From NCBI GenBank assembly GCA_934446675.1, contig CAKSEL010000012.1, positions 16,988 to 80,987 on the forward strand: a stretch of DNA of 64,000 nucleotides, given 5' to 3'. This document shows positions 46,701-54,334 of this stretch, piece by piece. Under the pieces are notes generated by a model. The model searched no databases. It saw only the letters and a list, made by a program, of their open reading frames with translations, and was not told the origin of the DNA. The translations under genes and the position numbers were made by a program. Within the stretch, counting starts at the first letter, position 1. Each line of letters begins with the position of its first letter. Source of the stretch: an uncultured Eubacteriales bacterium. Lineage in GTDB: Bacteria; Bacillota; Clostridia; Oscillospirales; CAG-382.

Positions 46701-47078
46701 AGTCTCGGATTTGACTTTGAAAACGTATGGGAAATTCCGAGCGGATATTCGTATCCCGTTTTGAAATCCGAAATTTCGGATAAGCCGGTGCTTTCCGTAA
46801 AGAATATTGTAAGCACCTCGTCGTCCGTTTCGGCGGAAGTCACAGTAATGTCCGATTCTTCGGATATATATACCGTGTCGCTCAACGTTTACAGCGAACG
46901 CGGCAGACTAGTAGCTTCAAAAACAGTTACCGTGAATAATTACACTCAGCAGAAGTACAGCGTGATAATTTCGGCATCGGGACTTCCTTATACCGAAAAA
47001 GCCGACAGCATAAAGGTTATTGTGAACGACAAAAAAACGCTCGAACCGCTGTTTTCGGCATATTATAAAAAAATCTGA
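43728..47078 (+). CDS. Secreted GLUG-motif/beta-helix adhesin-like protein
   Basis: A 1116-aa protein. AAGGAGG lies directly before the ATG at 43728; a frame to 43659 is unsupported. Signal peptide (n-region MRAHKLPSMKK, cleavage after AKTAVYA). GLUG-type right-handed beta-helix repeats span about 80-470 (GEFDGRGHTVKNF, YVGFFGFVYNGTVKNL) and again about 660-990 (SGSFDGGGYTINGLK, AGLFGYVKDAVINGVV). Two InlB-type modules lie between (about 500-640; HWSLVPNGSEF, HWSLTPDGTAL). A C-terminal Ig-like domain ends the protein. GLUG proteins are commonly surface adhesins. There is no SLH or LPXTG anchor. Confidence 0.75.
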   Translation: MRAHKLPSMKKLITLIIMLALMIPAAKTAVYAVPADDAVISESAAESTDAVFNEDTEDSAALFAEFESGSGTQTDPYIIKNAEQLKAFAQRINAGFSNDAYFALDADIDLGNAEWTPVGYYASKGGYSTCFQGEFDGRGHTVKNFKITSPSNSYVGFFGFVYNGTVKNLTVSDFNIEFQNTGIYYAGALAGRCIAIGENEKIVIDGCRAENGSINVTSSDKSVYAGGLLGYFMSSTLAESQLSDSFAKNISLYAYSTYSVSTATYVYAGGLVGYTAATSDAFQSISGCGADTDVNAYHNQTKGNVKAFGGGLFGFVGAGSGDTRVTVEKSFASGNVTAQSFGSAHAGGLSPYVSVSSSLGSQKAFEMTDCYASGNVYAKTADTAVSSSGDLPYSCVGGIAGYFYDPRSGASAKNVYASGNAADTGSLSSYVGKIYGYRQNFELENCYAFDFAFVNGSDISDGGVTEISLDKAYVKESYNGFDFDGAWCFDKSSGYALPVLSDNMHFSKDPTVTYINVDYILSSSTVKYGDEFSAPQEIPSYDKDRGRVYEFSHWSLVPNGSEFTSGTADRNTNVYAVYNITAKKYTVEFVNGTKTYVPETEYSYGDKIVPPETQPEKASDVNFWYTFSHWSLTPDGTALNFDTYTVSDNVKIYAVYKAYDFTVWDGKTAKEITRGNGSENNPYKISNGYQLFWLSEEIADGNTELAKAYFEVDADIQLGNFEWLPIGNAGFPFSGSFDGGGYTINGLKITDKNLSDAGLFGYVKDAVINGVVINGAQINIESENDINAGILCGTAKAADGVLEISEIKVSGNVSVISKGNINAGAVCGKLVAEGSDAYINNSYSDSRVYARSESNNALAGGISAYVSSSGGCAAQIRNCYSLDKADAAAALKAYAGGICAEISVSDNKSEPVIFGCFTVGGISTYSDSSDIENAYAGHIVGFCKDESLVNECIYYRSASLTSSANGESAGINESGIGAMSSNFRNQTFLSQSLGFDFENVWEIPSGYSYPVLKSEISDKPVLSVKNIVSTSSSVSAEVTVMSDSSDIYTVSLNVYSERGRLVASKTVTVNNYTQQKYSVIISASGLPYTEKADSIKVIVNDKKTLEPLFSAYYKKI

Positions 47079-47109
47079 TTTAAGTGACATAATTTTCATT
47101 TTTTCGGTT

Positions 47110-47189
47110 AAAAAGCCGCAGGATATTGACAAAACTTGTCGGAAAGAGTATAATTATAATGTTATATTCTTGGTATTCTGCGGCTTTTT
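47110..47189. repeat. 16-bp inverted repeat flanking a promoter
   Basis: Left arm 47110-47125 and right arm 47174-47189 match as inverted repeats at 15 of 16 positions (AAAAAGCCGCAG and its complement, then ATA). They enclose 48 bp holding a perfect promoter, TTGACA (47126-47131) and TATAAT (47149-47154). Confidence 0.6.
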
Positions 47190-47239
47190 GCCGCGTTGAA
47201 GTATACGGAAAAATAAGTAATATTCTGAGAGGTTTGAAG

Positions 47240-48748
47240 ATGTTTTCAGTATTACCGCAGACAGTAAAGGAAGCAGATGTTTCGGCAACAGAAAAATACG
47301 GAATCCCGGCACTTGGACTTATGAAAGCGGCGGCAAAGGAGTCGCTTGAATATATTTATCCGCATATAAAGCGAACCAGCCGCGTCACCATTCTCTGCGG
47401 CAAGGGAAACAATGCCGGAGACGGATACGGTGTGGCATACGAGCTTGTAAAACAGTGGTACGATGTCTGCGTCGTAAATGTATTTGACGCCGTGCCTTCG
47501 TCGGAGCAGGCAAGAACCTGCTATAATGACTACATATTTTCCGGCGGAACGGTACTGAATACTCAGAAGGCTGCCTCGCGCATAGCTGCGTCTGATGTGA
47601 TAATAGACGCCGTGTTCGGCATAGGATTTGACGGCACTATAAATCCCGACAGCGAATGCGGACGTATAATCGAATGTGCAAATTCTTCGCACGCATACAG
47701 AATTGCAATAGATGTGCCGTCGGGCATAAACAGCGCAGACGGAACGGTAAAAGGCTCGGCTTTCATGGCGGATACCACAATAACCGTTTCGTTTATAAAG
47801 ACCGGAACCATTACATATCCTGCGCTTGAATACTGCGGAGAAATAGTGGTTGCGGATATAAATTATCCTGAAAAGCTTGCCGAAAACTTAAAAGCCGACG
47901 CGCTTATCCCGGACGACGACTATATCAGAAAAACAGTCCCCGTAAGACCTCGCAATTCGCATAAGGGAACTTTCGGAAAGCTTGCAATGCTTTGCGGCAG
48001 CAAGTATATGACGGGTGCTGCGTATTTTGCGGCGCTTTCGGCTGTAAGAACAGGTGCAGGACTTGTAACGCTTGCCGCTGATGAGGCTACGCTGAATATA
48101 CTCCAGACAAGAATGGCAGAACCCGTGTTTTTCAATACGCGCGGACTCTGCGATGAAAAGAGCATATCCGAAATCACCGGGCTTTTTGACGGTTCGGACT
48201 GCGCACTTGTCGGCTGCGGACTCGGCAGCGGCGAAAATATAGAAAAAGCTGTGCAGTATGTTGTAAAAAATACAAAAACAAAATTAGTTATTGACGCGGA
48301 TGGAATAAATGCACTTTCCGGAAATATAAATGTATTAAGGGAAGCAGCAAACACTCCTGTAATTACTCCTCATCCCGCGGAATTTGCGAGAATCACCGGC
48401 AAAACCGTTTCCGAAGTACAGAGCAACCGTTTGAATCTTGCAAGACAGTTTGCCAAGGATTTCTCCTGTATTACGGTTCTTAAAGGTGCGTCAACGGTAA
48501 TAGCGTCTCCCGACGGAAGAACGGCGATAAACCGTTCAGGAAATTCCGGACTTGCAAAAGGCGGAAGCGGAGACGTGCTTGCAGGCGCCGTTGCATCGTT
48601 TGTGTGTCAGGGACTCGATCCGTTTGACGCTGCGGTGTGCGCGGTATATCTGCACGGAAAAGCGTCAGATGTGCTGAAACATCAGATTTCGGAATACGGA
48701 ATGCTGCCGAGTGATCTTCCTCTTGCCATAGCGAAGCTGCTTCCTTAA
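47240..48748 (+). CDS. nnrDE: Bifunctional NAD(P)H-hydrate epimerase/dehydratase
   Basis: A 502-aa fusion that repairs hydrated NADH and NADPH. The N-terminal epimerase domain (about 1-210) has ILCGKGNNAGDGYGVAYEL and VIDAVFGIGFDG. The C-terminal ADP-dependent dehydratase (about 225-502) has SHKGTFGKLAMLCGSKYMTG, TPHPAEFARITG and the ribokinase-type GNSGLAKGGSGDVLAGAVAS. GAGAGG fits the ATG at 47240 (MFSVLPQTVKE) rather than the frame opening at 47126. The neighbours, a lipoprotein and alanine racemase, form an arrangement known in Clostridia. Confidence 0.9.
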   Translation: MFSVLPQTVKEADVSATEKYGIPALGLMKAAAKESLEYIYPHIKRTSRVTILCGKGNNAGDGYGVAYELVKQWYDVCVVNVFDAVPSSEQARTCYNDYIFSGGTVLNTQKAASRIAASDVIIDAVFGIGFDGTINPDSECGRIIECANSSHAYRIAIDVPSGINSADGTVKGSAFMADTTITVSFIKTGTITYPALEYCGEIVVADINYPEKLAENLKADALIPDDDYIRKTVPVRPRNSHKGTFGKLAMLCGSKYMTGAAYFAALSAVRTGAGLVTLAADEATLNILQTRMAEPVFFNTRGLCDEKSISEITGLFDGSDCALVGCGLGSGENIEKAVQYVVKNTKTKLVIDADGINALSGNINVLREAANTPVITPHPAEFARITGKTVSEVQSNRLNLARQFAKDFSCITVLKGASTVIASPDGRTAINRSGNSGLAKGGSGDVLAGAVASFVCQGLDPFDAAVCAVYLHGKASDVLKHQISEYGMLPSDLPLAIAKLLP

Positions 48749-48774
48749 TCTATAAGTTTAAGGATTGATGCGCT

Positions 48775-49362
48775 ATCAGAAAATTTTTATCATGCCTTGC
48801 GGCGGTATCTGCCGTGTTTGTGCTTGCGGCGGCACTTGTTTCGTGTAAAGGCGACGGCTGCGGAAAAGAGCTTTTTGCAGATGTTATGAACTCGCGTTTT
48901 ACAATGCAGTCGGACTATACATTTTCGTCCGGCGAAAATGCGATTGAAGGCTCGCTTGTGCTGTCGTCGGGCGATAATATCAAAATGGAGCTTGTTTCTC
49001 CTGACGCTCTTTGCGGCGTTGCTGTTGAAAGCGACGGAGCAGGGAAGATGTCGGAATTCTCGGTAAGCTTTTCGGGAATAAAAGCGGATATACCTAAAAG
49101 TATTCTCACAAAGCTCAGCCTTGCGTTCGGTATGTTTTCTCCGGATATGCCGCAGATTATACGGTCGCTGGATTCGGGCTGTATTTCTGAAAACTCCGAT
49201 ACCGACGCAGAATTTGTAACTGCAATGTTTTCGCAGGGCGACGTAAATTACAGCTTTACGTATAACAGACTTACCGGCGAACCGACTCTCCTTGTTGCAA
49301 GTGCCGGAGAAGATTCGGTAACGCTCAGAATAACAAAGTTCAAAAGCGAATCAGGAACGTAA
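48775..49362 (+). CDS. GerS/YdcC-like lipoprotein with abnormal start
   Basis: A lipoprotein-type N-terminus, RKFLSCLAAVSAVFVLAAAL followed by VSC, is plain in the frame, and the lipobox Cys would be lipidated. But no ATG, GTG or TTG opens that signal peptide. The first is a GTG at 48814 inside the hydrophobic stretch. An ATC at 48775 sits 11 bases after AAGGA, and an ATG at 48768 is one base out of frame. The mature part (about 170 aa) has a LolA-like pattern (IEGSLVLSSGDNIKMELVSPDALCGVAV). Position between nnr and alr matches YdcC/GerS genes, GerS being needed for spore germination in Clostridioides difficile. The assignment rests on context. Confidence 0.6.
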   Translation: MRKFLSCLAAVSAVFVLAAALVSCKGDGCGKELFADVMNSRFTMQSDYTFSSGENAIEGSLVLSSGDNIKMELVSPDALCGVAVESDGAGKMSEFSVSFSGIKADIPKSILTKLSLAFGMFSPDMPQIIRSLDSGCISENSDTDAEFVTAMFSQGDVNYSFTYNRLTGEPTLLVASAGEDSVTLRITKFKSESGT

Positions 49363-49388
49363 CAGTTTATCATGAAAGAATGTAGAAA

Positions 49389-50516
49389 ATGTTTGAAAAT
49401 GTAACGGATATAACCAAAACGCGTGCCGAAATAGACCTCGGTGCGGTCTTGCATAATTATAAGCATACGAAAGAGCTGGTAAACCGCAGAATAATATGCG
49501 TTGTCAAGGCTGACGCCTACGGACACGGCGCGGTTGCAATATCGAAAAAACTTGAAGAAGTCGGCGCGGATTTTTTTGCCGTTGCCAATATTGACGAGGC
49601 ACTCGAGCTGCGCCGAGGAGGAATAAAAGGCGGAATAGTGATACTCGGATATGTGTTCCCGGACTTCGTGAATGCGGCTGTCGAAAATGACGTTTCTCTT
49701 GCGCTTGCTTCGCTTGACGCGGCAAAGACATTTGTAAACCGCGCGTCGGGCAGAGAGCTTAAAGTGCATATAAAGCTCAATACCGGGATGAACCGCACGG
49801 GCTTTAATGTTTCGCACGGAATTATTCCGGACGACCTTAAAGAAACGGTTGAAATTTTAAAGCAAAATCCAAATATCAGGGTCGAAGGGCTGTTTTCGCA
49901 CTTTGCCGCGGCTGAGAATAATCCGGATTTTTCAAATAAGCAGTTTGAATGTTACACAATGGGCGAAAAGTATCTTAAAGAAAACGGAATTATGCCCGAA
50001 ATAAGGCATATATGCAACAGCGCCGGACTTCTTGAATATCCGCATATGTTTCTCGATGCCGTAAGGCTGGGAATTACGCTCTACGGCTGTTCAAGCGTTG
50101 CCGACGGTTATCTTCCCGTAATGCAGTTCAAAACAAGGGTAATAGATATTCATGAGCTGAAGAAGGGCGATCTTGTCGGCTACGGACTTACCTATACGGC
50201 GCAGACTGACATGAAAATGGCGGTGATCTGCGCAGGCTATGCCGACGGACTGAGACGCGGATTTTCCTGCGGTAAAGGCGAGGTTCTATGTCACGGAAAG
50301 AGAGTGCCGGTAATCGGCAGAGTGTGCATGGATATGGCTATGATAGACGTTACGGATATACCCGACGTTAAAATCGGCGACGACGTTGTGATATGGGGAA
50401 ACGACGGCGACAGATATATCTCCTGCGACGAACAGGCAGAGAAGATTGATACTATCTCGTATGAGCTGCTTTGCGGCGTTGCAAAACGCGTGCCGAGAAT
50501 ATATATCAACGGCTGA
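49389..50516 (+). CDS. alr: Alanine racemase
   Basis: A 375-aa PLP enzyme making D-alanine for peptidoglycan. The PLP Lys40 lies in VVKADAYGHGAV, the catalytic Tyr in GYGLTYTAQTDMKMAVICAGYADG (about 265), and RVCMDMAMIDVTDIP marks the C-terminal beta domain. Length is normal for the family. The ribosome binding site is weak (AAAGAA), so translation may be coupled to the lipoprotein gene 26 bp upstream. A terminator follows. Confidence 0.93.
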   Translation: MFENVTDITKTRAEIDLGAVLHNYKHTKELVNRRIICVVKADAYGHGAVAISKKLEEVGADFFAVANIDEALELRRGGIKGGIVILGYVFPDFVNAAVENDVSLALASLDAAKTFVNRASGRELKVHIKLNTGMNRTGFNVSHGIIPDDLKETVEILKQNPNIRVEGLFSHFAAAENNPDFSNKQFECYTMGEKYLKENGIMPEIRHICNSAGLLEYPHMFLDAVRLGITLYGCSSVADGYLPVMQFKTRVIDIHELKKGDLVGYGLTYTAQTDMKMAVICAGYADGLRRGFSCGKGEVLCHGKRVPVIGRVCMDMAMIDVTDIPDVKIGDDVVIWGNDGDRYISCDEQAEKIDTISYELLCGVAKRVPRIYING

Positions 50517-50545
50517 AAATTGCGTAAAAAGTCAAATAAGAACTT

Positions 50546-50570
50546 GCGGCGGACTGTACCGCCGCTTTTT
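50546..50570 (+). terminator. Terminator after alr
   Basis: GCGGCGG (50546-50552) and CCGCCGC (50559-50565) form a perfect 7-bp stem with a 6-base loop, followed by TTTTTT. Confidence 0.88.
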
Positions 50571-50685
50571 TGCGCTTAAAATTATAAAATATGTCAAAAT
50601 GTAATAATTTAAAGTTAATCTGCAACATTGTGTTTCTTGTTCTGAAAAGATATAATCAAATAAAAATGCAAATTCGGAGGGAAAA

Positions 50686-51813
50686 ATGAGAATCGGAGCA
50701 AATTATATACCATCAAAGAACTGGCTTTATTTCTGGCAGGATTTTGATGAAAAAAGAGTAATGTCAGACCTTGAAACAATAAAAAGCCTTGGGTGCGACC
50801 ATATAAGAGCGCATCTTTTGTGGAGTATGTTTCAGCCCAACGGAAATTATATGTCTGGACACTGTCTCAATAACTTGAAAAAGTTTGTAACGCTTTGCGA
50901 AGATTCCGGAATAGACTTTTTTCTATCGCTGTTTACGGGCTGGATGAGCGGATTTACCTTTTTGCCGTCGTGGGTAAGACACGGAATAAAGAATGTACGC
51001 GAGCTTACCAGGAACGAAGATTACATAAATGCCGAAAAGTTTTATATAAAGAATATAGCCGAGGTGGTGTCGCACAGCCGTGCGTTTTTGGGATTTGATC
51101 TCGGAAATGAGCTGACGTGCTTTCTTGCCGACTGCCCCGAATACTGCGACGAATGGGCAAGGATAATGTTCGGGGAATGTGAAAAATACGCACCCGGAAA
51201 GCTGCATAATAACGGGGTAGACCATCAGCCGTGGTTTGCCGATAAGGGGTTTTCACGTGAATCTCTTGTAAATGACGGAGCGGTTACGGCACTCCATTGC
51301 TGGACAAAGTTTACCGGCGCAATGGACAGAAACGGCGTTCTCGGCACAGACAGTATAAACATCGCGCTTTATATGGCGGCACTTGCGCAAAGCTATGCCG
51401 GAAAAGATAAAACACGCATGATGTGGGTTCAGAAATTCGGTATTGCAAGGACATGGGAAAACACGCTTTACGGCAGAACAGAGTTTATGGATAAGACCTT
51501 TGAGGCAATGACGCACATTGAAAACCTCTGGGGTGTTACATGGTGGTACTCACACGATATTGCACGTTCAATGCACGGATTCGGCGAGCTTGAATACGAT
51601 CTTGGACTTATTGACAGCGATAATAACGTAAAACCTGAAGGAAAACGCTTTGCCGAGCTTGCCTCAAAGTACGGGAATATGCCGGCTGCGGACAATTCTG
51701 ACGCACCGAAAATAAAGGTTTGCTTTGACGGCGGCAAAATAAATGTTGACGCAAACATGAGAGCGTATATGGATAAGGTAAACCAAGGCGTATACCCTGA
51801 ATTTGTGCTTTAA
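50686..51813 (+). CDS. GH5-like (clan GH-A) protein lacking the usual nucleophile
   Basis: A 375-aa TIM-barrel protein starting RIGANYIPSKNWLYFWQDFD. The acid/base Glu is present in FDLGNELTCF (Glu142). At the expected nucleophile position in MMWVQKFGIARTW the sequence has Lys250 (AAA) where the family pattern WxQEFG would give Glu. The barrel then ends with WGVTWWYSHDI. No signal peptide. The closest assignment is the GH5/mannanase-like group, but it may be an inactive binding protein or use another residue. GGAGGG precedes the ATG. It is a single-gene unit. Confidence 0.65.
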   Translation: MRIGANYIPSKNWLYFWQDFDEKRVMSDLETIKSLGCDHIRAHLLWSMFQPNGNYMSGHCLNNLKKFVTLCEDSGIDFFLSLFTGWMSGFTFLPSWVRHGIKNVRELTRNEDYINAEKFYIKNIAEVVSHSRAFLGFDLGNELTCFLADCPEYCDEWARIMFGECEKYAPGKLHNNGVDHQPWFADKGFSRESLVNDGAVTALHCWTKFTGAMDRNGVLGTDSINIALYMAALAQSYAGKDKTRMMWVQKFGIARTWENTLYGRTEFMDKTFEAMTHIENLWGVTWWYSHDIARSMHGFGELEYDLGLIDSDNNVKPEGKRFAELASKYGNMPAADNSDAPKIKVCFDGGKINVDANMRAYMDKVNQGVYPEFVL

Positions 51814-51834
51814 TGCAATAAATACAATTCATTT

Positions 51835-51867
51835 TTCCGCAGAAATTAACTTTTTTGCGGAATTTTT
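51835..51867 (+). terminator. Terminator after the GH5-like gene
   Basis: TTCCGC (51835-51840) and GCGGAA (51857-51862) form the stem, followed by TTTTT. Confidence 0.75.
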
Positions 51868-51877
51868 AATTTTCCTA

Positions 51878-51906
51878 TTGACAAGCTAATAACTATTAGC
51901 TATAAT
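51878..51906 (+). promoter_or_regulatory. Promoter with TetR operator in the spacer
   Basis: TTGACA (51878-51883), 17 bp, TATAAT (51901-51906). The 18-bp palindrome AGCTAATAACTATTAGCT (51884-51901) fills the spacer exactly, so a repressor bound here would exclude RNA polymerase. Confidence 0.85.
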
Positions 51907-51937
51907 ATAAAACGTCGGGAGCAAAAGGAGAATATTA

Positions 51938-52561
51938 ATGAGGGGAATAAATACAAAGTCGAGAATACAGGAACAGGCGCTGAAACTGTTTGCAAAAAGC
52001 GGATATGATGCGGTAGGCGTAGCTGAAATTGCCGACGCTGTGCAGATAAAAGCTCCGTCGCTGTATAAGCACTATAAGAGTAAGCGAGAGATATTCGAGA
52101 GTATAATCGAGAGGGTAAATAAAGCGGATTACGATAAGGCGCATGAAAACGATATGCCGGAAGAGGAATACCGCAAGGACAGCGGCAGTTACAAAGGTCT
52201 TGATATTGAAAGTATTGTCAAATATGCGCGCGAAATGCTTGTTCATTGGACGGAAGATGAATTTTTCTGCAATTTCCGCAGAATGTTGAGCCTTGAGCAG
52301 TATAATTCGCAGGAAATGAAGGATATGTACGCTCAGTATATATCGTCCGGACCTCTCGGATATATGACGGACGTGTTTTTTGAGTTTGTGCATGACGGAA
52401 AGCTTGCCGAAACCCTGTCGCTTGAATTTTACGCACCTATGTTCATGATGTACTCGCTGTACGACGGCGGAACGGATATTAAGACGCTTTGCGAAATGTT
52501 TGACGCGTATGCCGATAATTTCAAACAAAATTTTCAAAAATACCTGAAAGGAACAAATTAA
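51938..52561 (+). CDS. TetR-family transcriptional regulator
   Basis: A 207-aa protein with the TetR N-terminal HTH: RIQEQALKLFAKSGYDAVGV, then AEIADAVQIKAPSLYKHYKS. The ligand-binding C-terminal domain is helical and unassigned. It lies directly behind the palindrome-bearing promoter, so autoregulation is likely. The methyltransferase gene begins 1 bp after its stop codon, so the pair is cotranscribed and probably shares control. AAGGAG precedes the ATG. Confidence 0.88.
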   Translation: MRGINTKSRIQEQALKLFAKSGYDAVGVAEIADAVQIKAPSLYKHYKSKREIFESIIERVNKADYDKAHENDMPEEEYRKDSGSYKGLDIESIVKYAREMLVHWTEDEFFCNFRRMLSLEQYNSQEMKDMYAQYISSGPLGYMTDVFFEFVHDGKLAETLSLEFYAPMFMMYSLYDGGTDIKTLCEMFDAYADNFKQNFQKYLKGTN

Positions 52562-52562
52562 A

Positions 52563-53279
52563 ATGGAATATACACTCAGTAAAAAATACTGTACGGACGA
52601 GTTGATGAAACTCATAATGGGACCTAACCCCATAAAACTTGAAGAGGAACTGCTCATGAACACAAAAATCAAAAAGGGAGACGTTGTCTGCGATCTCGGC
52701 AGCGGAACGGGACTTACGTCGGTGTTTATGGCAAAGGAATACGGATATAAAGTCTATGCGTGCGATCTGTGGAGCGACCCCGGCGAAAACGCAAAGTTTT
52801 TTGAGAGCATGGGGCTTACTCAAAACGAGATAGTGCCCGTAAAAGCCGACGCGGAGGCGCTGGAGTTTGAAAAAGAATTTTTCGACGCGGTAGTCAGCGT
52901 TGATTCCTATAACTATTTCGGACGCGACGAAAATTATCTTGACAAAAAACTTATGCCGTTTGTCAAAAAGGGCGGATATATCTATATCGCCGTTCCGGGA
53001 ATGAGAAAGGACTGCCATGACGATCTTCCGAAAGAACTGTTGCTGTCGTGGACTCCCGAGCAGCTTGCTTATATGCGCGATATTAACTACTGGACGGGTA
53101 TCGTGAGCGCGTCAAAGGACAGCGAGATAATCGAGATAAGCGAGATGGAATCAGATAAAGAGGTCTGGGACGACTGGATAAAGCAGGATAATGAGTACGC
53201 TGTCGGCGACAGAAAGTCCATTGAAGCCGGCGCGCGGAAATATCTCAACTTTATAAAAATAGTGCTTAAAAAGAGATAA
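52563..53279 (+). CDS. SAM-dependent class I methyltransferase
   Basis: A 238-aa Rossmann-fold methyltransferase. Motif I VVCDLGSGTGLTSVFMAKEYG and post-I VYACDLWSD lie near residues 40-70; motif IV region is FDAVVSVDSYNYFGRDENYLD; GGYIYIAVPGMRK follows. The substrate is not evident; small-molecule or lipid methyltransferases of this type are common beside TetR regulators. It is cotranscribed with the TetR gene, which suggests induction by a compound the regulator senses. Confidence 0.82.
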   Translation: MEYTLSKKYCTDELMKLIMGPNPIKLEEELLMNTKIKKGDVVCDLGSGTGLTSVFMAKEYGYKVYACDLWSDPGENAKFFESMGLTQNEIVPVKADAEALEFEKEFFDAVVSVDSYNYFGRDENYLDKKLMPFVKKGGYIYIAVPGMRKDCHDDLPKELLLSWTPEQLAYMRDINYWTGIVSASKDSEIIEISEMESDKEVWDDWIKQDNEYAVGDRKSIEAGARKYLNFIKIVLKKR

Positions 53280-53304
53280 GCTTAAAAATAATACGGTTTT
53301 GCAC

Positions 53305-53345
53305 ACTGCGGAGAGCTGATAAATGCGGCTTTTCGCAGTATTTTT
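53305..53345 (+). terminator. Terminator after the methyltransferase
   Basis: ACTGCG (53305-53310) and CGCAGT (53334-53339) pair, followed by ATTTTT. Confidence 0.65.
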
Positions 53346-53375
53346 GCTTTTGGCAAGGCTTTTTGATAAACACTA

Positions 53376-53404
53376 TTCACTTTTTGCGTCTTATGTGATA
53401 TAAT
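53376..53404 (+). promoter_or_regulatory. Promoter of the murB-whiA-dnaE unit
   Basis: TTCACT (53376-53381), 17 bp, TATAAT (53399-53404), 19 bp before the murB ATG. Confidence 0.55.
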
Positions 53405-53422
53405 AATAAAAGGTGATAATAT

Positions 53423-54334
53423 ATGAAAAGTCCGTTTTGCAAAACTCTTGAAAATGTCCCTCTTGCAAAATATTCTTCTATGAAAACAGGCGGCAGCGCA
53501 AAATTTCTCTGCCTGCCCGAAAGCGTGTCCGAGCTTGCGGATACGGTGCTCTTTTATGCGGAAAATGATATAAAATGCCTTGTAATGGGAAATATGAGCA
53601 ATGTTCTTGTGCCCGACGAGGGAATTGACGTTCCGGTTGTGCTTACGGGCGGAGTAAAGGAATACTCGGTTCTGTCGCAGGATAAAGACGGCGCGAAGAT
53701 CTTTGCCGACTGCGGAATATCGGTTACGGCGCTTGCGCTTGAAATGTGCAAAAGCGGTTTTTCGGGACTTGAATTTGCCTACGGAATACCCGGAAGTCTC
53801 GGCGGTGCAGTCTATATGAACGCAGGAGCATACGGCGGTGAGATGTCAAATGTTACAGAGAGCGTTTATGTGCTGACGCGAGATCATAAAATAATACAGC
53901 GACCCGCGCCGGAGTGTGATTTTTCATACAGAAACAGCGTTTTTGAAACAAACGGCGATATAATTCTCGGCGCGGTTCTGAAACTCGGAATCGGAGATAA
54001 GGACGAGTGCGTGTCGGCGGCAAAAGAGCTTATGAAAAAGAGGATAGAAAAGCAGCCGCTTGATTTTCCGTCGTGCGGAAGCACCTTTAAAAGACCGGAA
54101 GGGTACTTTGCAGGCAAGCTTATCGAGGACGCGGGACTTAAAGGCTTCAGCGTCGGCGGCGCTGCTGTTTCGGAAAAACACGCCGGATTTGTCATAAATA
54201 AAAATAACGCCTCAACCTCCGACGTCATTGACCTTATGCGCAAGATACAAAACATTGTAAAGCAAAACAGCGGCGTTGCGCTTGAGAGCGAAATACGCAT
54301 AATTGATAAAAACGGAGAAAACACGGAGCTATGA
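53423..54334 (+). CDS. murB: UDP-N-acetylenolpyruvoylglucosamine reductase MurB
   Basis: A 303-aa FAD enzyme reducing UDP-GlcNAc-enolpyruvate to UDP-MurNAc with NADPH. FAD-binding residues are seen in YSSMKTGGSAKF, GNMSNVLVPDEG and GIPGSLGGAVYMNAGAYGGEM. The active-site Ser is in CGSTFKRPEGYFAGKLIEDAGLKG, and the Glu is in VALESEIRIID. The shape is type IIb (Gram-positive) MurB. The stop codon overlaps the whiA start by 4 bp (ATGA), so the two are translationally coupled. Confidence 0.93.
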   Translation: MKSPFCKTLENVPLAKYSSMKTGGSAKFLCLPESVSELADTVLFYAENDIKCLVMGNMSNVLVPDEGIDVPVVLTGGVKEYSVLSQDKDGAKIFADCGISVTALALEMCKSGFSGLEFAYGIPGSLGGAVYMNAGAYGGEMSNVTESVYVLTRDHKIIQRPAPECDFSYRNSVFETNGDIILGAVLKLGIGDKDECVSAAKELMKKRIEKQPLDFPSCGSTFKRPEGYFAGKLIEDAGLKGFSVGGAAVSEKHAGFVINKNNASTSDVIDLMRKIQNIVKQNSGVALESEIRIIDKNGENTEL

